Positions 53,872 through 61,924 of a DNA stretch of 64,000 nucleotides are shown here, piece after piece (within the stretch, counting starts at the first letter, position 1; every line of letters starts with the position of its first letter). The notes below the pieces were generated by a model, which worked only from the letters and a program-made list of their open reading frames with translations, was not told the DNA's origin and searched no databases. This DNA is from a bacterium. Its GTDB lineage: Bacteria; Actinomycetota; Acidimicrobiia; Spongiisociales; Spongiisociaceae. Location: the NCBI GenBank assembly GCA_028821235.1, contig JAPPGV010000072.1, positions 1 through 64,000 on the forward strand, written 5' to 3'. A program made the position numbers and the translations under genes.

Positions 53872-54771
53872 ATGCTGCCCATGGTTACTGCAGCGGCTGT
53901 AGCGCTGCATCCTGATCTGGTTGACTTCCCGGACACCCGACCGGTGCGGGGTCCGCTGGCTGGCGTGGTCAATACCTTGCGGGAGGAGGACCGGGTGATA
54001 GTCACTCTGGGTGATCTGGCCGAGTTGCTGCCCGGCCGGGCTCCGCAGAGTACCGCTAGGGCGCTGCGGGAGGCGGGGTGGCTGTTCCCGATGCGGACCC
54101 GCGGTGTGTGGGGGTTCTCCGGGTCCCGGCTGGGCGCCCCACGGGCGCCAGGGTATTTGGAGCTCCACGCCCGGATGCGGGTGCGGCCCGACACGCCGGC
54201 GTGCATTGCCGGCAAGACCGTGGCCATGCTCCATAACTGGCTGTGGCGGCCCGTCGAGTCGGACATCGGTATGCCCCCCGGCGCCAAGGTCCCCCGCTGT
54301 CTGTCCGACTTCGCCGTTCACCGGTGGGACCCTCAGATCGGCTTGGACGAGTTCTTGGGGCTGCCGATGTGGAAGCCCGAGACGCTGCTCTGCTACATGG
54401 CTGCACGACCGTCGCGGATCAGTTGGGAAGACATCAAGCAATGGCTGTGGGCGGTGTGCGAACACCTCGAGCTCGATCTGCTGCTGGCCGAGCTGGAGGG
54501 AAAGCCTCGGGCGGTGTGGATGAAGACCGGCTACCTCGCTGATGTGGGAGAGCGTCCCGACCTCGGCGAAGCTCTCGCCGGGGCGGCGCCGACCAACGCC
54601 CGCGGTCCCTATCTACTCGGTTGGCGGGAACAGCACTGGCCGACGTCGGTGTGGGAAACCCCAGTGTGGGTACCCAAGTACGAGATCATCGACCACCTCC
54701 TCCCGAGACGATGGCACCCGAAACTCGGCTTCGAGCCGTTCGAGCCACCCAAGACCTGGGGATGGGACTAA
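53872..54771 (+). CDS. AbiEi-like type IV antitoxin/transcriptional regulator, copy 1
   Basis: A 299-residue protein with an N-terminal winged helix-turn-helix (residues about 25-85: VIVTLGDLAELLPGRAPQST, ALREAGWLFPMRTRGVWGF) and an AbiEi-type C-terminal domain (ACIAGKTVAMLHNWLW, PETLLCYMAARP, AVWMKTGYLADVGERPDL). Such proteins counter AbiEii nucleotidyltransferase toxins and repress their own operon. No AbiEii follows. A paralog about 85 per cent identical by eye lies at 58489 in the same direction. The start is ATG 53872 or 53881. Confidence 0.65.
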   Translation: MLPMVTAAAVALHPDLVDFPDTRPVRGPLAGVVNTLREEDRVIVTLGDLAELLPGRAPQSTARALREAGWLFPMRTRGVWGFSGSRLGAPRAPGYLELHARMRVRPDTPACIAGKTVAMLHNWLWRPVESDIGMPPGAKVPRCLSDFAVHRWDPQIGLDEFLGLPMWKPETLLCYMAARPSRISWEDIKQWLWAVCEHLELDLLLAELEGKPRAVWMKTGYLADVGERPDLGEALAGAAPTNARGPYLLGWREQHWPTSVWETPVWVPKYEIIDHLLPRRWHPKLGFEPFEPPKTWGWD

Positions 54772-55604
54772 GCGCCGAATAGCATCGGCCGACCCGAGAG
54801 GCCCCTACCGAGTCCCCCTCCTGCAGCTCATCGCCAACTGGAAACCGCCGACGACCCTGGCTCTCTCATCATCGAGCCGCAACAGTACGAGGGTGACGAT
54901 CCGGTGTTGTTGGCAGCGATCGCTGTTGTCGTACACGGCCTGGTGGACCGGGCACAGATGCCACTACCTGATTGGGTGCTTGGTCACCAGGCTACCGAGC
55001 ATGTGATGCTGCTCGCTGGGCGTTTCAACACCCCGTATGGCCGGATGGTGCGGCGGCGGCCGCTGGCCGAGATCTGTGGCTACCACCGGGTCTGGTTCTC
55101 ATCATCGGCTGCTTGACAAAGGCACTCCGGACTGGCTCCCGTAGTGGGACGACGATGAGGACGACTCTGCCCTAGAAGCCGGGGGACCCTAAGCGCGGCT
55201 TGTGCCGACATCGGAGAGGAAGTGGCCACAGGACCCGGCGAAAGCAGAGAAGGCGACAATCGGGCGCTCCTGTCACCCGACCATAGGTAACGCTACCTAG
55301 CAGCCGGTTCCCAGGAGCTCACTTCCCTTTTGCAGGCGATGTGCCGGATTGGATCGAGGCGACCCACGGTGGTCGTGTCGTGAGGTCCGTCCCCAGCTGA
55401 AGCACCCGTTGGAGCGGAACGCGGGTTCGATGGCACCTTCCTTCACCTCCTTGGTGTTCACCGACCGGACCCGCCAGTCCGGTCCAAAGTGGGCAACTCC
55501 ATACCCCCTAGCACCCACACACCATTTCTCGACCGGTCATGGTCGTACCGTCCGATGGCCCTTTTCCAGTCTGCTCTATGCTGGTGGAAGTAGAGGAGAC
55601 ACCG
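54772..55604. other. long gap with decayed frame, no intact gene
   Basis: About 830 bp. A plus-strand frame of roughly 110 codons without a good start ends at 55117 (IIEPQQYEGDDPVLLAAIAV ... PLAEICGYHRVWFSSSAA); it may be the remnant of a small gene that followed the antitoxin. The rest (55118-55604) shows no supported gene. Confidence 0.35.
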
Positions 55605-55799
55605 ATGGGCACTCGCAAGTTCAGCGAACTGGTCGCCCACATAGATAACGACCCCGAACGCCGCGCCCGTGTTGATGTTCTCGAACAGGCGGCGTGGGAC
55701 GAGCTCGCCGCTCACAACCTCGGCGAGCTACGCCGACTACGAGAGAAGACCCAACCCGAGTTCGCCCGCGACTCGGGAGAGCCTAACCGGCCGTCGTAG
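55605..55799 (+). pseudogene. truncated XRE-type antitoxin
   Basis: A 64-residue frame whose start resembles the N-terminus of HigA-like XRE antitoxins (RKFSELVAHIDNDPERRARV, LGELRRLREKTQPEFA). It stops inside the first helix-turn-helix, where a normal protein continues for 30 or more residues, so it is probably broken. GAGGAG precedes the ATG. I do not see an adjacent HigB-type toxin. Confidence 0.5.
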
Positions 55800-56035
55800 C
55801 TAGGGAGAGAACCGACGATCACCTGGTGTGGACGGTCCGGGCGGTAGTAGAAAAGCTTCGGTGGGGCAACTTGAGGTAACCGTCGTGTTCGACCACCAAC
55901 GTATCCTCCTCGTCGCACCACCTTGCACCCACGGCCGCGGAAGAGGCCCGACGCGTCAGGCGGGGACAGCCTCCGAGGATGTGACGAGAACCGGAGACCG
56001 ACTGCACCCTCGAACCGGGTGGGGGTGCGTGTCTT

Positions 56036-56174
56036 GTTGTCAAGCCGCGTGGGGTTTTCGGGTTGGTGGGTTGGTAGGGGGGTTTGGGTTTCGAGCACGG
56101 CGAGGATGATGTTGCGGTGTCGGCGGGCGAGGCAGAGGACCGCGGCGTTGTGTGCCTTGCGTTGCGCGCTTCTG
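56036..56174 (-). pseudogene. C-terminal scar of an IS110-family transposase
   Basis: In one minus-strand frame the peptide RKAHNAAVLCLARRHRNII then LAVLETQTPLP matches the C-terminal end of IS110-type transposases (basic/alanine helix followed by a leucine-rich end). The upstream part is absent. It indicates an old insertion and deletion. Similarity is judged by eye only. Confidence 0.4.
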
Positions 56175-56273
56175 TGTAGGTAGCACGACTATCCCGCACC
56201 AAACTAGGAACCAGCCCGGGAGGGGTCAGTTGTTCTACGCACGAGCCGAGAAATCGGTGTTAGCTTCGCTGGC

Positions 56274-57227
56274 ATGAGCGGCTTGGCGCAGATTGTGGAA
56301 CGGGTGGCCCGCGACACCATTGCTTCAATCTTGGTTCCGCTACGTATCGAGTGCATTCACCCCTACGGCGAGTGGCGGATGATGCTGGGAAATGGACGGG
56401 TTGCCGACATCGAGGCGACTGTGCGTACCGATCAGTATGGAAACAGCTTCTGGTCTCAGATAGGTGACAGGCCGGGCCCTGAGTGGCTCGACGATCGTCT
56501 CACCTACAAGTGGACCGTGCTCGTGAGCGATCCGGAACCGGAAGCCAACAGACGAAGACCGGTCCGGCAGCTAGTTGATGCGCTGATCCCTGTACTCGCT
56601 GACGTGGAAGCCACTGGTGCCACGCCCGAAGAAATGGTCGACATCGCCAACCGTCGCTTGGTTGACGTGTGGAGAGTTGTCTACGAACGGGCGGATTGGG
56701 TTTGGATCGAAGCGCGGGCTGGTATGCGCTTCGAGGAGTGGCTGCCTCTTTGGGCGGAGCAATCTGGCTTCTGGAACCCGAAGCTTCTGATCGACCATTT
56801 CGACGATCCCTTCGTAGCGCGGCGGGTGAGTGTGGTCAAGCCGCCTGAGCCAGCCCCCCATGGCATGGTCTACACACACGGGAACGTGGGCGGCGGTGTC
56901 GCCTGGGGCGACCATGAGGCGCTGCGCACCGCGATTCAAGAGCGCATCGACATCAAGACGGGCAAGGACCAGTTGGCTGACGCACCAGACCTCAAATGGT
57001 TGGCCGTGGGATTGGACGGCGGACACTCGGCCTGGCAGTTGAACGACCACTTCGGTCCCAAGACCAGCCCGCCTTACTCTTTTGAGTCCGTCAACGGCCT
57101 TACGTTGGGCTGCTTCGACGAGGTTTGGGTTATGGCGCGCTGTGCCAAAGAGATGTACACGGTCGTGCGGTTGGCTGAGCGGTCTCGCCACATTGTTCGT
57201 CTCACTACCGGGGAAACGTCGCCATGA
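56274..57227 (+). CDS. unknown island protein
   Basis: A 317-residue soluble protein with no family I recognise. It has no signal peptide or clear transmembrane segment; Trp and acidic residues are common (LVDVWRVVYERADWVWIEA). A middle glycine-rich stretch (GMVYTHGNVGGGVAWGDHE) could be a ligand loop. The ATG is 5' of a good long frame. It stands alone between transposase scars and a membrane protein gene. Confidence 0.55.
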   Translation: MSGLAQIVERVARDTIASILVPLRIECIHPYGEWRMMLGNGRVADIEATVRTDQYGNSFWSQIGDRPGPEWLDDRLTYKWTVLVSDPEPEANRRRPVRQLVDALIPVLADVEATGATPEEMVDIANRRLVDVWRVVYERADWVWIEARAGMRFEEWLPLWAEQSGFWNPKLLIDHFDDPFVARRVSVVKPPEPAPHGMVYTHGNVGGGVAWGDHEALRTAIQERIDIKTGKDQLADAPDLKWLAVGLDGGHSAWQLNDHFGPKTSPPYSFESVNGLTLGCFDEVWVMARCAKEMYTVVRLAERSRHIVRLTTGETSP

Positions 57228-57683
57228 TTCGCATTCGCCAAGCGTTCGCTTGAGGAGACCGACCGGACCTTAGGCTCCTATAGAACCCTCCCAGACACCA
57301 ACGGCGCTGCCACCTTGACCTTCCCGAGTTTCCCGACCGGTACAATCACCACAGGCCCCCACAGCGCCCGAGGGCGGCCAACCAGCCATCAACCGAGTCG
57401 TCAACGACCTCTGGGCACAGGACTAGCGGGTAGCGCCTTCGGCGGTGGCCCGTTCGGCTAGGACACACAAGGTGCTGACTGAAGGCGAGGAACCCGACAC
57501 TCGAGTGTTTCGGTACGACACACCCGAACCCGACACGGGAGCAGATGCCGGAGCCCGCCTTAGGCTCGGTGCGAGGTGACGCGCCGCGGCAGGCGATACC
57601 TCGCGCGGGCGGGGCCGACACGTCCCCGGTCCCACACACCACAGGTGTGCTCAAAGGGTTGCGGCGACTTGGCAGAGCCCGCA
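57228..57683. other. gap, no gene seen
   Basis: About 450 bp without a supported gene. Short plus-strand frames near 57330-57425 (ending INRVVNDLWAQD) lack starts. The long minus-strand frame over this area is the shadow of the next gene. Confidence 0.35.
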
Positions 57684-58310
57684 ATGGCGCAACCGGGGGT
57701 GTTGGAGGAGCGGCTACCGCTAAGCGGCTGGGCGATGCTTCGGCACATGCTTGGGCGGCACTACTGGCCGCGGGTGGTGTTCGCGACAAGTTACGTTGCG
57801 GCGGTGGTGGCCATCGGCAGCGCCGACCGGTACGGCACCTGGTACGTCCCGGTGGTCGCAGTCCCCGTAACTCTCGCCGCGCTGCCCACCTTGCTTGTTG
57901 AGTGGACACGGATACGAGAGCATGCCGACGCTCAGCTTCGTACCCACCGCCACCTTGTTGTGTCTGTGACCTCGGCTGTGGCGGCCACCGTGATGGTGGC
58001 CCTCGCTGTGCTGATCGGGACCGTCGATGCAGCGGCCTGGCGTGCCCTTCGCCAAGAGGGCCTGGCCGGGCAACTCGTGGTGGCCCCGCTGCTCGTAGTG
58101 GCGGGCGGGATGGCACTAGTGATGTGGGTCTACATCGGCTGTTTAGTGCACGCTGTGGCGCCAACGTCGGGGAAGTGGGACTGGCTCCGAGAAACCACGG
58201 CCGTGGTAGTCCTGTCCGCCGCCATAGTCCTGCCGACGATGCTGGTCGTGGTCGTCTACCAGATGTGGATGCTCCTCGACGTGAAGATCGGCACTGGCGT
58301 CGGGCTGTGA
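57684..58310 (+). CDS. unknown membrane protein with four helices
   Basis: A 208-residue protein with about four to five hydrophobic helices (VVFATSYVAAVVAIGSA, WYVPVVAVPVTLAALPTLLV, VVSVTSAVAATVMVALAVLI, LVVAPLLVVAGGMALVMWVYI and a C-terminal AVVVLSAAIVLPTMLVVVVY). I chose ATG at 57684; the longer frame adds a low-complexity basic stretch. The family is not recognised. It is followed 178 bp later by the second AbiEi-like gene. Confidence 0.6.
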   Translation: MAQPGVLEERLPLSGWAMLRHMLGRHYWPRVVFATSYVAAVVAIGSADRYGTWYVPVVAVPVTLAALPTLLVEWTRIREHADAQLRTHRHLVVSVTSAVAATVMVALAVLIGTVDAAAWRALRQEGLAGQLVVAPLLVVAGGMALVMWVYIGCLVHAVAPTSGKWDWLRETTAVVVLSAAIVLPTMLVVVVYQMWMLLDVKIGTGVGL

Positions 58311-58422
58311 GAACCATCCAGGCGGTCATCTGCAGATAATCCGCACAGCTCGCGCGGATCCGAGTTCCGGCGAACCCCGATCCCTGCTGGGCTAGCCGAC
58401 GTGTGTCTGGCCCGCGGGCTGC

Positions 58423-58472
58423 GGGTTATCCCGTTTACCTGCACCCGCTCATCACAGCGGATGTGATAACCC
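58423..58472 (+). promoter_or_regulatory. inverted repeat upstream of second AbiEi-like gene
   Basis: GGGTTATC (58423-58430) and GATAACCC (58465-58472) form a perfect 8-bp inverted repeat 16 bp before the start of the AbiEi-like gene. By analogy with AbiEi autorepression it is a candidate operator; the arm sequence differs from that before copy 1. Confidence 0.4.
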
Positions 58473-58488
58473 TCGGTACGATGGGGCG

Positions 58489-59376
58489 ATGAGCACCATG
58501 ACCGCCGATCTGCTACCTGACCTGGTGAACACCCCGGACACGCGGCCGGTGAGGGGCGCGCTCGTGGGGGTGGTCAATACCTTGCGGGAGCAGGACCGGG
58601 TAATAGTCACTCTGGGGGATCTGGCCGAGCTGCTTCCCGGTCGGGCTCCGCAGAGCACCGCCAGGGCGTTGCGGGAGGCGGGGTGGTTGTTCTCTATGCG
58701 TACTCGTGGTGTGTGGGGGTTCGCGGGGGTCCGGTTGGGCGCTCCTAGGGCTCCGGGGTATTTGGAGCTCCACGCTCGGATGCGGGTGCGGCCCGACACG
58801 CCGGCGTGTATCGCGGGCAAGACGGTGGCCATGCTCCATAACTGGCTGTGGCGGCCTGTCGGGTCGGCTATCGGTATGCCTCCGGGGGTCAAGGTTCCCC
58901 GTTGTCTGTCCGACTACGGCGTTCACCGGTGGGCTCCGCAGATCGGCTTTGACGAGTTCTTGGGGCTGCCGATGTGGAAGCCTGAAACGTTGCTCTGCTA
59001 CCTCGCAGCCCGACCGTCGCGTATCTGCTGGGAGGACGTGCAGGAGTGGTTGTGGGCGGTGTGTGAGAACCTCGAGTTTGATCTGCTGCTGGCCGAGTTG
59101 GAAGGATGGCCTCGGGCGGTGTGGATGAAGACCGGCTACCTCGCCGATGTGGGAGAGCGCCCCGATCTCGGCGAGGCTCTCGCCGCGGCGGCGCCGGCAG
59201 GCGGTCGGGGCCCGTTTGTGCTCGGATGGCGGGAACGGCGGTGGCCTACGCCGGTGTGGGAGAGCCCCGTGCGGCTACCCCAGTACGAACTCGTCGACTA
59301 CCTGCTCCCTGCGTGGTGGTGCCCGAAGCTTGGTTTCGAGCCGTTCGAGCCGCCCAAGACATGGGAGTCCGACTGA
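58489..59376 (+). CDS. AbiEi-like type IV antitoxin/transcriptional regulator, copy 2
   Basis: A 295-residue paralog of the gene at 53872; most differences are at the first 25 residues and the last third. It has the same winged helix (IVTLGDLAELLPGRAPQST) and C-terminal domain (VWMKTGYLADVGERPDL). Again no AbiEii-type toxin gene follows; the next gene is a minus-strand AlpA. Nucleotide similarity is confined to the gene, so it is a gene-sized duplication or two independent acquisitions of related systems. Confidence 0.65.
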   Translation: MSTMTADLLPDLVNTPDTRPVRGALVGVVNTLREQDRVIVTLGDLAELLPGRAPQSTARALREAGWLFSMRTRGVWGFAGVRLGAPRAPGYLELHARMRVRPDTPACIAGKTVAMLHNWLWRPVGSAIGMPPGVKVPRCLSDYGVHRWAPQIGFDEFLGLPMWKPETLLCYLAARPSRICWEDVQEWLWAVCENLEFDLLLAELEGWPRAVWMKTGYLADVGERPDLGEALAAAAPAGGRGPFVLGWRERRWPTPVWESPVRLPQYELVDYLLPAWWCPKLGFEPFEPPKTWESD

Positions 59377-59650
59377 ACAACCTCCCCGCAGCGATCAAGC
59401 AGGCGTACCCAGCCGCCAAGAGCGGTTCGGTTGTCGAGGAAGCGGCGGTGCTGACGAGGCGTTCCACCACTACCGCCTCCTCTACGGACTCCACGAGAAG
59501 CGAGCGGCCTGCCTAGTTGACTCCATTCTTTTGGTCGTGTTGGCTTGATCGGTACCACCAGTCGGCGTGCCCGGCACCGATCGGAACGAAAACCCAGCCA
59601 GAAGGAAACGACTCCGGGACGTGCGAGTTGCTGTTGTTCGGGTGGGGTGG

Positions 59651-59908
59651 TCACGCTGTGGGGGATAGGTTGTCGATCCAGTCGTAGATGTCCTGTTCCC
59701 GCCAGCCCACCGCCCGGGTGTGTTCCCCACCAAGACGGATAGGTTGGGGGAACGACCCGTCCCGTTCCCGACGCCAGATCGTGGTTCTGCTCAGCCCGGT
59801 GATGTCTATGACTTCGGGCATTCTCATCATCCGCCTACCCCTAAGAGGCGGCACCGCTGACCGTCGACGAGTGCCACCCGGCCTGCTGTTGTCGGTTTGG
59901 TTCCTCAT
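59651..59908 (-). CDS. AlpA-family helix-turn-helix regulator
   Basis: An 85-residue protein of the AlpA/excisionase-like family (MPEVIDITGLSRTTIWRRER, then FPQPIRLGGEHTRAVGWREQ). In P4-type elements AlpA activates integrase or acts as excisionase. GAGAGGAGA lies 7 bp before the ATG at 59908. About 26 residues at the N-terminus are low-complexity. It lies at the edge of the iteron-like field upstream, which may hold its promoter. Confidence 0.78.
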   Translation of the reverse strand: MRNQTDNSRPGGTRRRSAVPPLRGRRMMRMPEVIDITGLSRTTIWRRERDGSFPQPIRLGGEHTRAVGWREQDIYDWIDNLSPTA

Positions 59909-60028
59909 CCCGCAATCTCCTCTCTTGTCGCCGGTCCTAGTGCCGGCCCGCTATCTGTCTTGTGTCCGATGGGATCGTCAAGGGGCCTCTTGTTGCTATC
60001 GAACATACCCACAGGACCCGCCAACCCG

Positions 60029-60402
60029 GTCGCGGATCCACCCCCTCGGAGTCGCGCTCAAGCGCGACCGGTCGCGCATCCACCCCCCAGCGGTCGCGCA
60101 TCCGGTCGCGCATCCCCCTTCCGCGGTCGCGCTTCCCCCCTTTGCGGTTGCGCTTGCGTCTGACCCGAGTCTCCCACCGCGGCGCGATACGTAGACGCTT
60201 CCCGACGACGGCCGAGAGGTTCGGGTAGCCAGTTGGCGAGCCTCTCGGGTGGTTTGACGGGGCGGTGGGATGTGTGTCCGCCCGCTACGTCACCCGGGGG
60301 ACATACGTCCCAGTGAGGGAACGGTGTGCCCCTTGTGGGCGTGTGAGGGCTGGTCGCGGTCGCGCTCAACCGCGACCGGTCGCGCATGCGGTCGCGCATC
60401 CC
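60029..60402. repeat. iteron-like GGTCGCGC motif clusters
   Basis: Cluster A (60029-60155) has about seven variants of GGTCGCGC followed by ATCC or TTCC; cluster B (60352-60402) has about four more. Each cluster contains one long palindrome: GCGCGACCGGTCGCGC (60062-60077) and CGCGACCGGTCGCG (60371-60384). Irregular spacing of 12-22 bp. The density is far above what surrounds it. The role is unknown; an origin, partition site or multimeric repressor site are options. Confidence 0.7.
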
Positions 60403-60505
60403 TCTGAACTGGGCTTTCGCGGCGGCTCAACAAGCGAGAAGGCCTCTGGTGGTGCGGTGGGGGCCGCCGGCGAGTCCGGCCGGCTGCGGGGCCCGTTGTT
60501 GTGGC

Positions 60506-60602
60506 GGGACAGATGTCCGGATCGGGCTCCGCATTTCTAAATGAAAACTTGGCTCTCCTTTCAACCCTCATTGACAGCCTTCGGTTTCGCGACACGTGTC
60601 CC
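60506..60602 (-). promoter_or_regulatory. palindrome-flanked promoter module A
   Basis: A conserved core (forward ATGAAAACTTG ... CTTTCAAC ... TTGAC.GCCT, 60542-60580) is flanked by GGGACAGATGTCCG (60506-60519) and GCGACACGTGTCCC (60589-60602). On the minus strand it reads as -35 TTGAAA (60559-60564) with a weak TAGAAA. It is the inverted relative of module B at 61637-61742. It would fire leftward, toward the iteron field and AlpA gene. Confidence 0.5.
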
Positions 60603-60906
60603 TCTCGGTCGCACCATCCGAAGACCTGTGTTCTTCCCCGGGTCTTGTTCTCCTCGTCTGGCTTAGCGACTGTTCTGTTGGCGCTGGTGTTGCGGTACTG
60701 CTCGAACTAGCGCTCCTCCCGTGTGCCTCTGGTGGGTTGTCGGGTTCTCGGGCAGAGTGGGCCGCGATCCCCCCGGGGTCTGACGGCTCCATGGCCTTGC
60801 GGTTAGAGGGTGTGGACGTCTCGAGTATTGGCCCCCACCAGGGGACACAGGCCGGCGGGCGAGGGTGTTGAGGTGTGGTGGTCAGCGTGTCGGACGGGGT
60901 AACCGT

Positions 60907-61386
60907 TCAGGTTTCGGTGCCGGGCGGCGACGCGGGGAGCCAGTCTTTGTGCACGGCCTGGGCCGATACTCCCATCAGCTCTCCCAGCTCTCTGAGAGTG
61001 GCACCCTCGGTGCGATACGAAGCCACGGCTCGGCGTAGCTTCTGGTTAGCCTCCGCTAGGGCGGCCTGCGCGCGGCGCCGCTCAGCGGCGGCTTCGGCGA
61101 CAAGCCCAGCCCCGACCGCAGAAACCCGAGCCTGGTCTGCTACATGAGGCTCGACTACGCCGTCGCCCACCAAACACTGCCCACCCGCAGCCGATGCCGC
61201 GTCAGCGAACAGCGACGGCTGAGCCGCGGTCCGGTCATAGGCCAGTACAGGCCCTGTTGCCGCCGAACCCTCAACCCCGGCACTAGACAGCCTCGGCGGG
61301 GCAGGCTGTGGCCTCCGAGCCGGGGCGGGTCGCCGCCGGCGTTTCTTCTTTCTTCGTCTCGACACCTTGGTCCTTCCCCGTAGCAT
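60907..61386 (-). CDS. small basic protein with C-terminal helix-turn-helix
   Basis: A 159-residue protein with a lysine/arginine-rich N-terminus (SRRRKKKRRRR), a low-complexity middle, a short coiled-coil-like helix (AAAERRRAQAALAEANQKL) and a C-terminal helix-turn-helix (GATLRELGELMGVSAQAVHK). It lies between the inverted modules A and B, so it is a candidate for the protein that binds them. I do not recognise a named family; the start is ATG 61386 or the GTG at 61365. Confidence 0.55.
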   Translation of the reverse strand: MLRGRTKVSRRRKKKRRRRPAPARRPQPAPPRLSSAGVEGSAATGPVLAYDRTAAQPSLFADAASAAGGQCLVGDGVVEPHVADQARVSAVGAGLVAEAAAERRRAQAALAEANQKLRRAVASYRTEGATLRELGELMGVSAQAVHKDWLPASPPGTET

Positions 61387-61924
61387 CCAGAGGGAGTCTC
61401 AACCCGAGTTGATCGATGCCCGGAATGTAGCGGAACCGACCCCGACCCGTGATGGGGATTCAGCCAGACGCTGCCCACCCGGACACGCCGGTGTTCGCTA
61501 GGCCGTCAGCTACGAACACGAAATGAACCACACCCCGCGAGGGGGGGGAGATGGATCATCCGGATCAAGGCATCCAAAAGCCGAATGTCTGGACCCAGCG
61601 CTGGTGACCCACGTACCAGTGGTCCCGGATCGCAGTGGGACACATGTCCCGAACCTAGGCCGTCAACCAACGTTGAAAGATGAGTCAAGTTTTCATTAAA
61701 ATGGGGACACATGTCCCAGGGGGGTGGTGGGACGTATGTCCCCGGTCGGGGATGTGCGACCGGGTTTCGGGGGTGGTCGGGCATGATGCCCGGCTTGCGT
61801 TGCCGGCGGCACTGTCAACATGCGATGTGGCACCCCGTCGGATCCCAATCGGCTCCCGCCAGGGGTGACGGACTCTCGCCGCTTGTCCGACTACCAGATT
61901 CACTAGTCCTAGGCTGGAAAGATC
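61387..61924. other. gap with promoter module, no gene seen
   Basis: About 540 bp between divergent genes. Besides module B (61637-61742) I see no gene; small frames here are shadows of the palindrome-rich sequence. Confidence 0.4.
61637..61742 (+). promoter_or_regulatory. palindrome-flanked promoter module B
   Basis: Three GGGAC-x4-GTCCC palindromes (61637-61650, 61704-61717, 61729-61742) surround a promoter-like core: TTGAAA (61673-61678), 18-bp spacer, TAAAAT (61697-61702). The second palindrome starts 1 bp after the -10, where a bound repressor would block initiation. It is oriented toward the metallophosphoesterase gene at 61925 and shares about 45 bp of core with module A in inverse direction. 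Confidence 0.55.

Larger units (their letters stand above)
59909..60906. other. 1-kb region without an intact gene, rich in short repeats
   Basis: No supported gene. It holds the GGTCGCGC clusters (60029-60402), palindromic GGGACNNNNGTCCC-type sites (60267, 60298, 60506, 60589) and the first promoter/operator module. Its layout is more like a control or replication region than decayed coding DNA. Confidence 0.5.

Noticed and set aside
59364-59516. 50-codon frame overlapping the end of the second AbiEi-like gene as a possible toxin
   Set aside because: Low-complexity serine/threonine end, no ribosome site, and no counterpart after the first copy.
60501-61784. Shared peptide (NENL..LSTL.D.L) in short frames at both promoter modules as a conserved gene
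   Set aside because: Differences between copies fall about equally on first and third codon positions and the frames lack ribosome sites; a promoter core explains the pattern better, though not conclusively.
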